From NCBI GenBank assembly GCA_009760855.2, contig WPIO01000040.1, forward strand, positions 1,700,001-1,764,000: a DNA stretch of 64,000 bases. The letters are read 5' to 3'. Origin of the DNA: Cristatella mucedo (Eukaryota; Bryozoa; Phylactolaemata; Cristatellidae). The first letter of the stretch is position 1, and each line of letters begins with the position of its first letter. Below the pieces are notes generated by a model that was given only the letters and a program-made list of their open reading frames with translations, had not been told where the DNA came from and made no database searches. A program made the translations under genes and the position numbers. Shown piece after piece: positions 12,805 to 23,170 of this stretch.

Positions 12805-12866
12805 CCGCTGCTTGCCTGGCCACTGACTTGAGCGGGTGCTCAAGTCAGTGGCCAGGCAAGCAGCGG
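12805..12866. repeat. perfect hairpin, 29-bp arms, 4-base loop
   Basis: 12805-12833 is the exact reverse complement of 12838-12866, separated by GGGT. The flanking bases 12804 and 12867 do not pair. GC-rich stem. It belongs to no repeat family seen elsewhere in the window. Confidence 0.95.
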
Positions 12867-13200
12867 AGACGTGTGCGTACCACAACTGGTACTACAGTCA
12901 TTTCATTAAACTGCCTAAACGTAATGACAGGCGTCTGACAGCGTTATTAGCCAAATGAGCAGTCGCTGCTCGATCGGTGCAGGATAAATGCGTTACCGTG
13001 TGGCAGGCCTCTTGGTATGCACAAGCTTGATGTCAGGCAGAGCGAAAATGTGAGCGTGCAGTAAAAGTAAAAATTAAGTAAAGGGTAGATGATCCAGCAA
13101 CCTTATTTTACGCCTGCAGAAGAGCCGTTTCGGCTATCATACCGGCTGGCAATTGGCAACACCGAGTCACCTCACTGAATGCTCCCGCGTGCTTTCGCTC
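12867..13200. other. unassigned sequence
   Basis: Nothing recognised between the hairpin and the GT repeat. Confidence 0.4.
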
Positions 13201-13201
13201 G

Positions 13202-13202
<1 letters not shown>

Positions 13203-13249
<47 letters not shown>

Positions 13250-13264
13250 CGTGCGTGTGTGTGT
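13203..13264 (+). repeat. (GT)n microsatellite
   Basis: Clean GT run with CGCGTGCG interruptions at its right end. Confidence 0.95.
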
Positions 13265-15370
13265 TTGCGTGCTTGCACGTGTGCCATATTAAGGCGACCG
13301 GACTCTGCACTGGCTTCGAGCACGTACACTAAGTGGGCGTACAGTAGTAGACTAGGACGAGAGTCGAAGTGCTTATAGGTATAGTGAAGGTCAAGGATAA
13401 GGGAGGTCAAGTGAACTCAACGGGAACGCGAAGGTTGCTTAGTTTTCGCACGTGGTTCAAAAATTAGGCTCGGCTTTTTTATATAGAGTTTCTGTCGGTT
13501 TCTTTCAAATGACCTTTATTCGCCAGCTCAGGACTTGCGTGAGCGCGTTCAGTCGGCATTTGCCAAAGATTTACAAAGGACTGAAAAAAGATGCAAGTCC
13601 ATAGCAGGCTGCAAGTTCATTGCTGGGAGTCACCACAGCCGGAAGCGAGTTACACATTTTCGGCGCTCACGAGTTGAAGGTTCGATCGCGCCGCCAAGAG
13701 ATTTCTATTTAGCGGAAGGGTCCTGCGGCAAGTTGAACAAAAGCTGGCTGACGAGCAGGCGGCGTAAGAGCACGTGACCGAAGGAGCGAGGAGGGCGGAT
13801 ATGTCAGGGCTGGTGCAAACAAGCGAGTAAAGTGGCGACGTGCATTCGTGATGCACGTGATGGATGCTCAGTGTTCGACGCTCCAATAGAGCGCCAATGA
13901 ACGCTCAGACAGGAGTGGTGCTACATCTGACAGCCATATCGTCCTAATCCTATCTGAGATGCCAAATCGTTTTACAAGCATTTTCGATCCTAGCCGTACG
14001 CTGAGCACTAAACTACACAGACTCGACACAGCGACCGGTCTCGCAACGCTGTGTAATTGAACTGCACGCTGCAATGCACTAGCCAGGGGCTCGTTAGAGA
14101 TATAATAGTTCGTCTGCGAAGCTGGCTAAGCGTATACAGCAGATCTTCAGGCAATGGACGGCATCTATTCATCACGTGACAGACAGACAACATATTTTCA
14201 CACCTTAGAATGATGCGAATTCAAGTGCTGCTGTTACGCTAGCGTCTTGACAATCAAAGAAAGGGTTGGTGAACTAAAATGATACATTTTAATTTATAAA
14301 TAAATTAAAAAAATTTAAAAATGATGAATTTTAATTGTATGGATTTTATCAAAGCATAAATGAGCAAGGGATTTTTTCAAGAGGGGCATAGTGTGTATGG
14401 AAAGCCGCATTGGGCCGAGTCGGAAGCCGTACAGATCTGCTGCAAGAATCCATGTTGCACGCACGCCTGATCCGTGCTGCACCCACGCCTGAGACCAACC
14501 GCCGAGAAGAAAAATCTGTTCAACGAGCCGCCACAGAGGAACACGGCCGAAGCCATGCTGTCAGCAACTGCAATCAGATCAGCAGTAGAATTTGCTTTGC
14601 TGAAGTGCCGCCAAAAAGATAAGCTGAAAACGAGTCAGCAAGCAAACGCTAGGCTCCTACATCGACACTAGATTTGAGCTGGTGCTAGCGCTCCATAGGT
14701 TGATTTTCCCTTTCTCACACACTGATAAGCCGGATTTGCACGTTCGATAAACAGCCTGCTCATGTCTATTGTAGACCACTGAGGCGAGGCTAAGCAGCCT
14801 GACGTCACGCCCCTAATCAGGCAAGCCCTTTAGGAACAGATTCTGGCGACGAAGCAAGCTGTCTGGATTAAGGATGGGCTGAGTGGCAGTGACAACCTTG
14901 CCGTCGTGCGAACAATTGCTTCGGCTCAGGAATGGGGACAGCTGGAAAATGATGAGCAACCGGTGAGAGCAGCACGGCATTGCTTTCCCTATCGAAGCCG
15001 AACTCTTGGCAGATTCCTGCGGTCGGCTCCGATGTGAAGTGAGTGATCTCAGATCACGATAAACCGGCTGAGGGGGGCCCAGCCAGCAGCGGGCAAACCT
15101 GGTGCTGATTGGCTTTCTGGCAAAGAAATTCCGAAAAAAAATTTCATTTCATGCTGGGCAGTGCCGTCTCAGTGACCGAAAGTCCGACAGGAAGTCTGAT
15201 CGTAGAAGTTCTCGTTTGGGCGATTCAGATCCTGTTCACTGTTCCTGTTCTTGTCGACCGATGAATGCAAAGACATGTTCTCACCAGCACAACTGAAATC
15301 AGTACACAAGGGGAGTTACTTAACTGACAAGACACTCCTGAAGCCAAGGTCATCGGAAGCCGAGGTTCTA
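13265..15370. other. unassigned sequence
   Basis: About 2.1 kb without a recognised gene, SINE or LINE copy. An AT-rich self-complementary stretch (TTTAATTTATAAATAAATTAAA) is split around 14289-14312. Short open frames have no domain. Confidence 0.4.
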
Positions 15371-15748
15371 TGTGCATGCTGCCACTATCCACATTTGCAT
15401 ACTGACCCTGTGCATGTAACATCTAACCATATTATTCTTATAATAAACAAATACTAGCTGATTTAACAGCCTCCTTTTGCATAGCGACAGAAGAGCCTTG
15501 ACGGCTATCACCATCGCTTGCAGTGGCGATAAAGGATCGCCCACCACAAGATTCGAACCCACGACCTTGGGCCGAGGTCGTGAAAAGCAGCCACCTTACC
15601 TAGTGAGCCATTACGGCATTCTTGTTATAATTGAGTATGCTACCACTAAACATTCGATCGAGCATCCCTTTGCAGCAAATGTAAAGTGCCTAGAAAGAGA
15701 TCAAGTTCTCTGAGGGCGATCAAATGTATTATTATTATTATATTATTC
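15371..15748 (+). mobile_element. LINE-A-type 3' UTR split by a SINE-1 insertion
   Basis: 15371-15454 carries the TGTGCATGCTGCCACTATCC and CTGACCCTGTGCATG blocks. 15617-15748 carries TTTGCAGCAAATGTAAAGTG, the terminal hairpin and (ATT)n. Uninterrupted copies (for example 37370-37560) show these parts are normally adjacent, so the SINE landed in an existing LINE tail. Confidence 0.85.
15455..15616 (-). mobile_element. SINE-1, essentially full length
   Basis: tRNA-derived SINE on the minus strand. Read on that strand, the A box is TGGCTCACTAGGTAAGGTGG (15591-15610) and the B box GGGTTCGAATC (15550-15560), a canonical polymerase III internal promoter. The body includes GGCGATCCTTTATCG and GATAGCCGTCAAGGCTCT, and the 3' end is GAGGCTGTTAAATCAGCT. 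ATTCTT-type words at both edges suggest a short, decayed target-site duplication. It lacks the LINE-A terminal hairpin. Best copy of the family here. Confidence 0.88.
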
Positions 15749-16274
15749 TTGTATTACCCGAGCATGGAGCTAGGGCTAAGCCAAGTTATGACATTGACCT
15801 TGATGGAGGCTGCCAATTTTATGAAGGCTCATTCAGGGCATTTTTGGTGGCCAAGCTACCCTTAGGTCTTTCGTAGGTCGATGGCACAAGGTGAACGCGA
15901 ACCTGCATTGGCCATCGACGGCCAATTTTATCAGCACTGACTCGCAAAGCAATGCATTCAGGCACTCGGGGGGGGGGGTATCCACGTGCAAATACTTAGA
16001 TAGCATTAGGGAAGTTCTAGTTGTTCGTGGCCTTCAGAAAAGCCCCTGTCTTTTGGGAGATAGAAGCCGCCTTGCTGTTATTGCATGTCAGCAAGGCTGC
16101 AGTGGTGGCAGCAGCTGCAGCAACAGCTGATCAAGTAACATATGCAGAACAAACCTTCGGCTTGCCTTCAAGTGAGTTGGATGCCTTTGCACGAGCAGTA
16201 AAGGAAAGTTTACAGATAGCAAGCGAGTTTGACCCCAATTTTAACAACAGTCAGAAAAGGAAGCCCAATCAATC
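15749..16274. other. unassigned sequence with one coding-like open frame
   Basis: The frame at 16021-16278 on the plus strand contains VTYAEQTFGLPSSELDAFAR. It looks less random than most here and follows an acceptor-like CCTTCAG. No family recognised, and it runs into the ATA repeat of a LINE tail, so I do not call it a gene. Confidence 0.3.
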
Positions 16275-16685
16275 ATAATAATAATAATAACAATGATTAT
16301 AATAAGGAAGCGAATACATTTGTATATTGACATCTAGGAGCGTAATCTCTTTCTAGGCACTTTACATATACTGTAAAAGAAGCATGCAATAGTGATAACA
16401 TGCACAGTGTCAGCACGCATGAGCACACACAGTATACTTCACAAGGACCTAACAGTTATACGTGAGGAATAGGTGTGTTTTAAGCTTCTGTTTAAATGTC
16501 GTCAATTTAGGGGATGCCGTAACCTCAGCCAGCAGTGGGCTCCACTGGTTTTGGAGCATGCGAACTAGAGGCATGGTCGTCAACGGATTTGAGGAAAAGT
16601 CTCGGCTTCAAGTCTCGGCTAAACGACTTAAGAGCAAGAAGATCGGTTTATATACGATGCCTGACGATGTTTGGGGAGAAAATAG
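16275..16685 (-). mobile_element. LINE-A copy, diverged 3' UTR and C-terminus
   Basis: Antisense. An ATA-rich tail is followed by the hairpin region (ATCTCTTTCTAGGCACTTTAC), the 3' UTR words and a decayed end of the C-terminal domain. It is cut at 16685 by a SINE-1. More diverged than most copies. Confidence 0.75.
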
Positions 16686-16836
16686 GAGCTGATTTAACAG
16701 CCTCTTATTATATATAGTGGCAGGAGAGCCTGAAAGCTATCACCGCAATAAAGGGTCGCCAACTGGAGGAATCGGACCAACCACCTCTGGACCGAAGTCG
16801 TGAAGAGCAACCGTCTCAACCTAGTGCGTGCCATCA
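16686..16836 (-). mobile_element. SINE-1 nested in LINE-A, decayed
   Basis: Minus strand. The 3' end AGCTGATTTAACAGCCTC (antisense) abuts the LINE. Body words AAAGCTATCACCGC and AAAGGGTCGCC follow, then a decayed tRNA-like head ending near CCTAGTGCGTGCCATCAC. The B box is weakened (GGAATCGGACCAACC). Confidence 0.78.
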
Positions 16837-16882
16837 CTATACTTATATGTTACTAAATATCACTTATATATCACCATGCTAG

Positions 16883-16980
16883 GTTTGTGCTCTCTCTTCC
16901 CGATGTGAATGCCAGGCACAATCTAGGCTTTAACTTCTATGCAGATGACACTCAGTTGTACCTTGCCTTTGATCTCCTAA
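16883..16980 (+). mobile_element. LINE reverse transcriptase fragment containing YADD
   Basis: About 95 bases read in one frame as VLSLPDVNARHNLGFNFYAD and then DTQLYLAFDLL. This matches LINE-A at the catalytic YADD motif (YADD near 16937-16948). Orientation is opposite to the flanking LINE-A piece, so it is a separate broken copy. Confidence 0.85.
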
Positions 16981-18189
16981 AGCTATTTTGAAGGGGCGTC
17001 GCCCGAGGCAGGGAGGGGCTGCAGGTGTCTGTATCTCCTGTGTAAGACAATCGGTTAAACTTCATATAAAGTCCAAAATTTCTCCTACAGCTGCATGCCA
17101 TCATCACCTTCTACTAACAAAGTCTCCATATCTGACCTCACATCTCAGATATTCGTATGTGACCCTATATGCTCTCATCTCATCGCATCTCGTTCAGTCT
17201 GCACTGTGTGCCCTTCTCTACATCCACAGTCACATGCGAGCCGTGAAACCTTAAGACGCTTGATATTGATGCTTGTGGCAACTGTGACACTCACGACAGA
17301 CAAGCCTGGCCGCAGAGTTTTGCTTGCCATGTAGCGCTGCACTGCTTTCACAGTCATAATCTGTCTCTGGCTTAGCAAAAACCGAGGACTTGAACCTATG
17401 CATGCTGCCACTTAGAAATTGCAATGTTTCAGGCTTGTAGTATCCGATATCGTCCGCTGCCGCCCGACTGCCTCCGTGGAAGCTGCTGCTACTGAGGACG
17501 CCAGCATCAACGTGATGGTGCTATGGATGCTTATGCCCAGATCTACTGTATGCGCCCGAGCACGAATGCAAAGCTCGGCTCTGCGCTCATTGGCTGTCCA
17601 TCGTGGAAGCCAGTTGGCTGCACCTATCGCGCTGCTTATAATCCTACACGGCAATCAAAGATGGTAACTCTTAGCCAACTATTCTCCTTCACAGCACCTA
17701 AACCTTAAAAAATGCTAATTCATATTTGCCTGGCATTTCCCGCTTTAATTATAAGCCCCTTCTTAGCCAGCTTTCAAAAAACCTGAGGACGGCATCAATG
17801 TCGAGGGTCAGCAATAAGGTGGAGTGGAAAAATCACATCGCTAAACTGGCAGCATGTGTACTTACTACCGAGGGGACAAGCTTTGCCTTCTGCGCAGACG
17901 AGGTCCGCAGCCTAAGGCTGGTTAGTGCCTGAAAAAGAACTCGCATTTTAGGGAATTCGGACTCGTGACCGCGCTCGAGTCATATTTGGAAGCCTATTTG
18001 CTCAGCCAGAGGACCGGCCCCGAATAAACGATATTTATTGGCATACGCGACTCACTGGAGAGAGAGAGTGTGGTCGATGGAAAGTTCAAGAAAGAGAAAA
18101 GCAGATGCACAGCCAGCTGCGGAGGACCGGCAAGAAAGCGAATCATATGCAGCTGAGAGCAGCAGCAGCAGCGACGACGGTGGCTGCAA
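16981..18189. other. mostly unassigned sequence
   Basis: No gene recognised. It contains a 53-base LINE-A relic at 17271-17323, listed separately, and a TGCATGCTGCCACTTA word near 17400 recalling the LINE-A 3' UTR. Confidence 0.4.
17271..17323 (-). mobile_element. LINE-A C-terminal relic
   Basis: Antisense match to the [16 protein letters not shown] coding block (GACACTCACGACAGACAAGC). Too short to say more. Confidence 0.65.
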
Positions 18190-18690
18190 CGGTTCCGGCT
18201 GCGTATGCTGAGTGAGGGCTGGGCAGAGCGAGCCGGCCGGCAGAGCTGGCACCGCTAGCAGCAGCAGCAGCAGCAGCAGCAGCGGCAGCAGCGGCAGCAG
18301 CGGCAGCAGCGGCAGCGGCAGCCGGTCAGCTGGCGTCCGATCAACGACCGCCGTGTAAGAATCGTTGAGCGTCGACCGGCTGCTGAAAGTATAGCCGAGA
18401 TGCAGCTTCTGTAGCTTCTAGCTTTGGACACCAAGCTCTGCCTAGCTAGCTCTCTAGTTTGCTTTCTGCCGGCACTGCCGGCCATTCGGTCACAGCGCGC
18501 GGCTGACGACCGATGCTTCGATGTGCAGACGCTCTGTCCATGCTTCGCACAGTTGTCCCGCTCGGCTCTCCCCGTTAGCTCTAGGCATCCTAGCTTAGAT
18601 CCTGGCGATAGTTCGAGCTCACAGCTGCCGCCGCTCGTCTCGTCTCTGGCCCAAGCTCGGCGAAGGCGAAGGTCAAGGTGGATGCACCGA
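18190..18690 (-). repeat. right copy of a dispersed inverted duplication
   Basis: Reverse-complement partner of 4989-5400. It carries a longer (AGC)n/(AGCGGC)n run at 18256-18318 where the left copy has a short (CTG)n. Similarity ends sharply near 18688 and fades near 18190. The long open frame on the minus strand is not conserved in frame between the two copies. Confidence 0.85.
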
Positions 18691-18966
18691 GCGTGGGCTG
18701 AATTTACTGGGCAGCCGTGGCACCTAACTAATGCAGGCGCCCCTTTCGGATGCATCCCGGTCCGGCCGCCCCCCTTCCAGGGGCTGAGCACAAGATTGGC
18801 TCAACCTATTACAGTGCAAGTGCTGTGTAGCCTTCCACAAAACCATTCGCAGTTGAAACACACGAGGAATTCTGAGTAAATGGAAAAAATAACACAGAGA
18901 GAGATTAATAATAATAATAATGATATCTCTTTACAGGGCCGTTTGGCCCCAAATAGGCCAAAGGAG

Positions 18967-19112
18967 CTGGTTTGGTCCAGCGGTTAAGGTGCTCGCCCCC
19001 CCCCCCCGACCAAGGTCGGGCTGAGGTCGTGGGCTCGAGCCCGGAGGCACATGGAAAGCGCCTGAATAGAGATTAAGTTCTCTTGGGGCGCTATACAAAT
19101 GAATTATATATT
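18967..19112 (+). mobile_element. SINE-2, full length
   Basis: tRNA-derived SINE. The A box is TGGTCCAGCGGTTAAGG (18973-18989) and the B-box region GGGCTCGAGCC (19031-19041), separated by a C run and GACCAAGGTCGGGC. The 3' part, from AAAGCGCC (19055-19062) to GGGGCGCT (19085-19092), reproduces the LINE-A terminal hairpin and is followed by ATACAAATGAATTATAT. It is inserted in LINE-C. The shared tail implies mobilisation by a LINE-A-type enzyme. Confidence 0.85.
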
Positions 19113-19128
19113 TCTATATAAATTGTAG

Positions 19129-19138
19129 ACACACACAT

Positions 19139-19173
<35 letters not shown>
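19129..19173 (+). repeat. compound (CA)n(TA)n microsatellite
   Basis: CA run followed directly by TA run, just downstream of the SINE-2 tail. Confidence 0.95.
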
Positions 19174-20094
19174 ACCTAAAGTGCACACGAACTGTGTGCC
19201 AAAAATAATTGAAACTGCATAATAGTTCATCACCATAATCCTCCTCTGCATCAAGCATTTGTACAGCCCCCCGAAACAACAGAACTAAATTTCTTTCCAG
19301 GCACTACACATGAGCAGGAGAGGAGGCCCGTGAGCTGATAGTGACAATAATGTGCACAGTTGCATTATGCGTAATCGCACAGGGGAAATTCAAGTAGACG
19401 AAGCAAAAGCTGAGTGAATGGTGAGTGAACGGTAAGTTTCACCTAAGCTAGGCTGGAGCCAGAGAATGACGGGACCTAAAAGTGAGTGAGGAAACCGTCA
19501 GGTCGACGCTGCAGCCTCACGGGGAGCCCACGAAAGTCAGCAATAACCGGTTTAATGAGACAACTGCGACGGTCGCGACAGACCAGCTTGGCCGCCGTGT
19601 TTTGCACCGACTGTAAGGGCCTGAGGGCACAGGCCGGTAGACCTGCAGTGAGTTGTAGTGAGCACAGGTCGTCTGGAGGATCGAGCAGCAGGACAAAGGC
19701 AGATATTTACGCGAGGGCAGCATCAATGTCGAGGTCAATGTCACGGGTCTAAGACTCGGTAATTGGCAGATGATTATGGATAATAATGAGGGCACAAATA
19801 GCTCACTGACTGAGATACCCGCATGGTCGGATGCGCGGCAGAATTTGGCCACGAATAAAAACCGATTGCATGCAATCATGGATGAATATTTGATTGAGTG
19901 TGTGACTTTTGTTGTAAGTTGAAGCTGTTGTAGCTCTCGAACATGAGCGATAAGAGAAGATGATTCAATCGGTGAACGAAATCGCTGCTGCAATCAGTCA
20001 ATCTACCAATTAATCAATCGATAGCAGCCATTGATGTTGCTATATCGGGCCCCCACAGCGATCCCTACTTCTCGGAGAGTCTTTGAGGAAGATG

Positions 20095-20640
20095 CCATCC
20101 TTTAGAGACCGTGCCTCTGGTTTGTAAGCTCCCAATTTCGGAGCTCACCCTCCGCTGATGTCACGACTTCCCCTTACTTGACGACATTTACAACAAAGCT
20201 AAAAAGCACATCTGTTTATCACAGCATTTAGTGGGTACATCTGATACGTCCTGTGTGTGCTTAGACGTGCTGAACTGTGCATGCTGCCACTATCATATAT
20301 GCATATTGACCCTGTGCATGTCATCTCTAACCATGTTTGCACACTTAGTACGGCAGCTGCTTTTCACGACCTCGGTCCCGAGGTCGTGGGCTCAAACCCC
20401 GCGGTGGGCGATCCTGTATTGCTGCTGCAAGCGGTGGTGATAGCCGTAAAGGCTCTTATGTCGCTATACAAAAGAGGTTTTTAAATCAGCTATTATTTTC
20501 TAAGCTTATTGACGTTGAGCATGCTACCACTAATAATTTGATCACGATTCCTTAGCAGCATATGTAAAGTGCATAGAAAGAGATGAGGTTATATGAGGCT
20601 GCTATGCAAATGTATTATTGTTCTTATTAATGATATTATT
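20095..20640 (+). mobile_element. LINE-A-type 3' region split by SINE-1
   Basis: 20095-20337 holds the decayed end of the C-terminal domain (read as FRDRASGL) and 3' UTR blocks. 20492-20640 holds the remainder, with GTAAAGTGCATAGAAAGAGA and an ATT-rich tail. A SINE-1 sits between them. Several substitutions in the hairpin region mark an old copy. Confidence 0.78.
20338..20491 (+). mobile_element. SINE-1, sense orientation, nested in LINE
   Basis: Starts in the A-box region (CACTTAGTACGGCAG) and contains the ACGACCTCGG...CCGAGGTCGT arm pair. The B box is GGGCTCAAACCCC (20389-20401). Body GGCGATCCTGTATTG and GGTGATAGCCGTAAAGGC follow, and the 3' end is AAATCAGCT. It interrupts a LINE 3' UTR at almost the same position as the antisense SINE-1 at 15455-15616. 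Confidence 0.85.
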
Positions 20641-22440
20641 ATCGTCATCGTCACCTGTCTATCGCAACCATCAATTCGCCTCACAATAGATATTTAAGTG
20701 AACCAGCAGTGCTTTTGGTCACCAGCAGTAGAGGTGGCCTGGCAAAGATGGTAAGTATTACACTCATGTTGCCGGCTCTGCAACATGTAGAGGCTCGGCA
20801 GCTGTCGTATGCATGCGGACGTCGCTAGAGTTCTTAATGATTGCCTAATAGCAAATGCGGTTAGCCGGCATATGCCGTTTGTCTGAACACAGATAAGTGG
20901 TTCAGAAAGAGCGGATGACTATTCCCCCAGGCTGGGCTCTCCAGAAGTCATCAGGACCCCAGATGAGAGCTGAGGTGAAAAGGCTGCATGTCATTGTCGT
21001 CTCGTCTTATTAAACATAAGGCACGAGGGCACGGAAGCATCCAGGGACAATCTAGAGGAAGCTTCTATTGACAGAGAGGCCAGATAATACTTGACGGGCA
21101 ATGCTGGAGCAATGGCCGGGTGCAGTCACTAGGCGGGCGGTTGAGCAAAGCCATGGGACTACTCTCCGACTCTCTTTCTAAGCAGATGGCATAAGGCAGA
21201 TGCCATGTCAACACTATCGCCCATCGGTAGCTGGCGACAATTTGGGAGCATGACAAATGACCCCTAGTCTCATACGGTAAGGCAACTCACGAGGCATCAC
21301 GAGGCCACCTAAATGTCTTTGAAGTCACGTCATGTCAGCAAAATTGTGTCAATCCCGATTGTTCCTCTGGATGTGACACGTGGAATTGGCCGGCAGAGAC
21401 AGGGCAGAGGAAGTCAAATGCGACCACCCAGTTTGCTGCTTGGAGTATGAACGGCCTAGAAGCTTTAACAACTTTAGCCAGTATGCGTTGATGTGCTTTG
21501 TTGCTGCAGCCAGTACTTCCGCTGCTGCTGGCATTAGCTGCCGATGCTGTTGCTGGTTTTTGCTGCTGATGCCTACTACTGGCCCGACGGGTCCAACTTT
21601 TGCGTCGAGCGTGCTCTTCGGTGACGGGACAAGGTCATCAATGACGGTGTCACACCGCCATTGATGACCTTGGTGCAGTCAAAGCCCTCAATACCCCTCC
21701 CCTCTACTCCTGGCCACCTTTTGTCCAGGGCTGCCGTTCTCAGGGGCTACGTCAGTCCCTATAATGCTAACGAGAAATGGACCTTGAATGGCACCCAAGG
21801 GCAATAAATGGATCCCCTGTAACTGAATTCCCTGAGCAAAGACTTGCCAGATGCTTAAATCCTCAGCGAAACCTTGTTCGGGTTGTTCACGTTGCTCGGC
21901 TGCACAGCAGCTGTATCGGCATCGTCCGTATCCTCCTCCTCCTCCTCCTCCTCATCATCATCCTCATCCTCATCATCCGTGCGGCAGATGGAGAAAAGTG
22001 ATCGAACACCGACCGACAAATCCTCCGGCTGCCAAAGCAGCGCCAGCAGCTTAGGGCCAATTGAACGGTGACAAGCTTGAGGTCGCGAGCATTCGGTCGC
22101 GAGCAGCTGGTGGCCCAGGATTGGCTCCTGTTGGTTGCACCTGCGCCGCCGCCGCCGCCAGTCCTTCTGGCAGTACTTGTAGCGTCTCTTTTGGTGACGA
22201 GCAGCGGCAGCTGGGGCCCTGCTCTTTGGGTTCACCAGTTCCCATGTGCACGCACGGGCGACAAAGTTCTTAAGGTAGCTGACGAAAATTGCAAAAGGTA
22301 TTACGCTGGCTCAGCTGGCAGCCAGATTTTCAGAGCCACCGGGGCACTAGGAACGCTTAACGAGAAAAGAAAGAAAGAGACTGAAAGAAAACCGACCGAC
22401 GGTTACTTCACTACTCGCCTACTACTCGCTTCTCTGGGAG
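20641..22440. other. unassigned sequence
   Basis: About 1.8 kb without a recognised gene; contains the hairpin at 21630-21672 and a (CTC)n(ATC)n run at 21926-21978. Short open frames at 21380-22250 are low complexity. Confidence 0.4.
21630..21672. repeat. hairpin, 21-bp arms, one mismatch
   Basis: 21630-21650 pairs with 21652-21672 with a single T/C difference and essentially no spacer (one central base). Confidence 0.92.
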
Positions 22441-22442
22441 GC

Positions 22443-22550
22443 GTAGTAAGTCAGATAGTAAGTCAGGTAGTTAGTCAGCTAGGCAAGTCTGTTAGACAAG
22501 TCAGGTAGGCAAGGCAGGTAGGCAAGGCAGGTAGGCAAGGCAGGTCGTAA
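22443..22550 (+). repeat. degenerate 13-bp tandem repeat
   Basis: The cleanest part is GGCAAGGCAGGTA repeated about three times at 22508-22547. It is preceded by decaying versions (GTAAGTCAG, GTTAGTCAGC, GCAAGTCTGTTAGA). Confidence 0.85.
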
Positions 22551-22674
22551 GTAAGCATGGCCGTGTTATTGGAAGGAGACAGACATGGGCAGACAGGGCT
22601 GCCACCTGGAAAAAATGAAAACAATACGATACGTTAGCATAGAGCTCTAAGATCATCTGTGCAGGTACTTTTCG

Positions 22675-22757
22675 TAGGCTGCAGGCTGCCTCGAGCCCAC
22701 GACTTCAGTCGGCAAAGGCGAGCACCTTGCTCTCTTGAGCCATACAGCGAGGCCCGA
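22675..22757 (-). mobile_element. SINE-2-like tRNA head only
   Basis: Antisense. TCGAGCCCACGACTTCAG (B-box side) and GGCGAGCACCTTGCTCTC then TGAGCCATAC (A-box side) keep the order and spacing of the SINE head. No LINE-like tail is attached. Confidence 0.55.
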
Positions 22758-22904
22758 CTTTAACGCCCTGAAATTCTCGTCATACAGCTTCGACAAAATA
22801 GAGGCCGAATTGCCTGTATATTTTGGCTGGAGTCATAAGGGAAAGTAGCTACTCTGCTCGTCATAGATGGCCAGCCACCTCTGACTGGGAAGGGGGACCA
22901 TAAT

Positions 22905-23170
22905 AAATATATGTCCATCGCTATTATTATTAATATTAATAAAATATTATTAATAATTAGTAATAAATAATCAAAATCACTAACATAATATATTAATATA
23001 TTTATATTTAATAATAACACTAATATATTTATGTTTATAAATATTTATTTATTTATATTAATACATTTATTATATCACATCATTAATATATTAATATAAT
23101 ATATTAGTAATACATTCTATTAATATATTAATTACTATTTTTATTATTCATATTATTATATATTCTGCTT
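22905..23170. repeat. AT-rich TTATTAATA-type low-complexity block
   Basis: Nearly all A/T, dominated by TTAATA, ATTATT and ATTTAT words. Confidence 0.85.

Larger units (their letters stand above)
18920..19745 (-). mobile_element. LINE-C copy with internal deletion, split by SINE-2
   Basis: Antisense partner of 4443-4835 at its 3' end (18920-18966 and about 19173-19480). About 19440-19660 is a diverged C-terminal domain: reversed words for the SLNRLL and TVAVVSLN region and a QNTAAKLVCRDRRSCLIKP-like reading. Around 19660-19745 it jumps directly to a word read as DIDAALA, which in LINE-A belongs to the linker after the endonuclease (compare 60100-60140). The reverse transcriptase is therefore deleted. 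Confidence 0.65.

Noticed and set aside
15455-15616. tRNA-like A and B boxes suggesting a tRNA gene
   Set aside because: The body extends beyond any tRNA, does not fold as a cloverleaf with an acceptor stem, and recurs as a SINE family (SINE-1). The same holds for SINE-2 at 18967-19112.
16021-16278. Plus-strand frame with VTYAEQTFGLPSSELDAFAR as a host exon
   Set aside because: One acceptor-like site only, no donor, no recognised family, and it runs into a LINE-type ATA tail. Kept as a note, not a gene.
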